Source of the DNA: Phytophthora hibernalis
Taxonomy: Eukaryota > Oomycota > Peronosporomycetes > Peronosporales > Peronosporaceae
Length of the DNA: 64,000 bases
Reading direction: 5' to 3'
Assembly (NCBI GenBank): GCA_012656075.1
Contig: JAAKBF010000035.1
Coordinates: 711,858-775,857, forward strand
The notes beneath the pieces are model-generated. The model did no database searches, was not told the DNA's origin, and saw nothing but the letters and a program-made list of their open reading frames with translations. The position numbers and the translations under genes were made by a program. Below, one piece after another: positions 63,997-64,000 of this stretch (position 1 is the first letter of the stretch; the number at the start of each line of letters is the position of its first letter).

Positions 63997-64000
63997 TTCA

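Larger units (their letters stand above)
49008..64000. mobile_element. Integrated Polinton/Maverick-like virus (right end outside window)
   Basis: A contiguous AT-richer block that begins right after the CRN stop and runs off the window. It combines protein-primed polymerase B, DD35E integrase with chromodomain, A32-like packaging ATPase, minor capsid protein and a basic virion protein, which together define the Polinton / Polinton-like virus / adintovirus class. Further genes are unusual for the class: an S74-type fibre and two GIY-YIG nucleases. Genes are tightly spaced and lie on both strands. Terminal inverted repeats cannot be tested because only one edge is present. The major capsid protein and cysteine protease were not found in the visible part. 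Confidence 0.85.

Overview
The window is nuclear DNA of an oomycete, most likely Phytophthora or a close relative. It carries secreted proteins pairing a cellulose-binding module with a PAN/apple domain (CBEL type), a Crinkler (CRN) effector relic, flagellar genes expected of a zoospore former, short GT-AG introns of about 55-100 bp, and a dense load of Harbinger, Mutator-like and Ty1/copia elements.

Layout. 1-9.5 kb: tRNA-wybutosine enzyme TYW1 (5' end outside the window), head-to-head flagellar genes NME7 (-) and ZMYND10-like (+), two CBEL-like genes in tandem (-), and an unrecognised broken gene. 9.5-18.6 kb: transposon-rich, with a palindromic repeat cluster, a Harbinger element with both ends and its 3-bp target duplication, a fragment like GH16/SKN1 glucan-synthesis proteins, a DDE-like transposase relic and a CRN-like fragment. 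19.1-24.2 kb: a second gene island with an ER protein disulfide isomerase (-), COX assembly factor COA5/PET191 (+), an unknown helical protein (-) and glycyl-tRNA synthetase (+). 24.5-47.4 kb: repeats and dead transposons, namely a pyrimidine-rich tandem duplication, a widely spaced ~0.8-kb inverted repeat, Mutator-like fragments, a copia element with both LTRs, and a copia fragment folded into a hairpin. 47.7-49.0 kb: a frameshifted CRN effector gene.

From about 49.0 kb to the window end lies a 15-kb AT-richer block unlike its surroundings: an integrated Polinton/Maverick-like or Polinton-like DNA virus. In order it has a small basic protein, protein-primed family B DNA polymerase with an embedded HNH-like zinc module, a DD35E retroviral-type integrase with chromodomain, a GIY-YIG nuclease, coiled-coil and Thr/Ser-rich proteins, a predicted lipid-anchored protein, a fibre with a C-terminal S74 intramolecular chaperone, a packaging ATPase, a jelly-roll-type minor capsid protein, a basic virion protein and a second GIY-YIG nuclease. 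No double-jelly-roll major capsid protein or maturation protease was found. The right end lies outside the window, so the missing genes may be there. Several genes share a TATATAG-like box just upstream of their start.

Caution on breaks: housekeeping genes (TYW1, GlyRS, PDI) each carry single-base losses, mostly in short homopolymer runs. That points to an unpolished long-read assembly. Frameshifts in the viral block and the CRN gene show the same signature and are not safe proof of pseudogenisation. The ancient transposons, with many stops, are truly degenerate.
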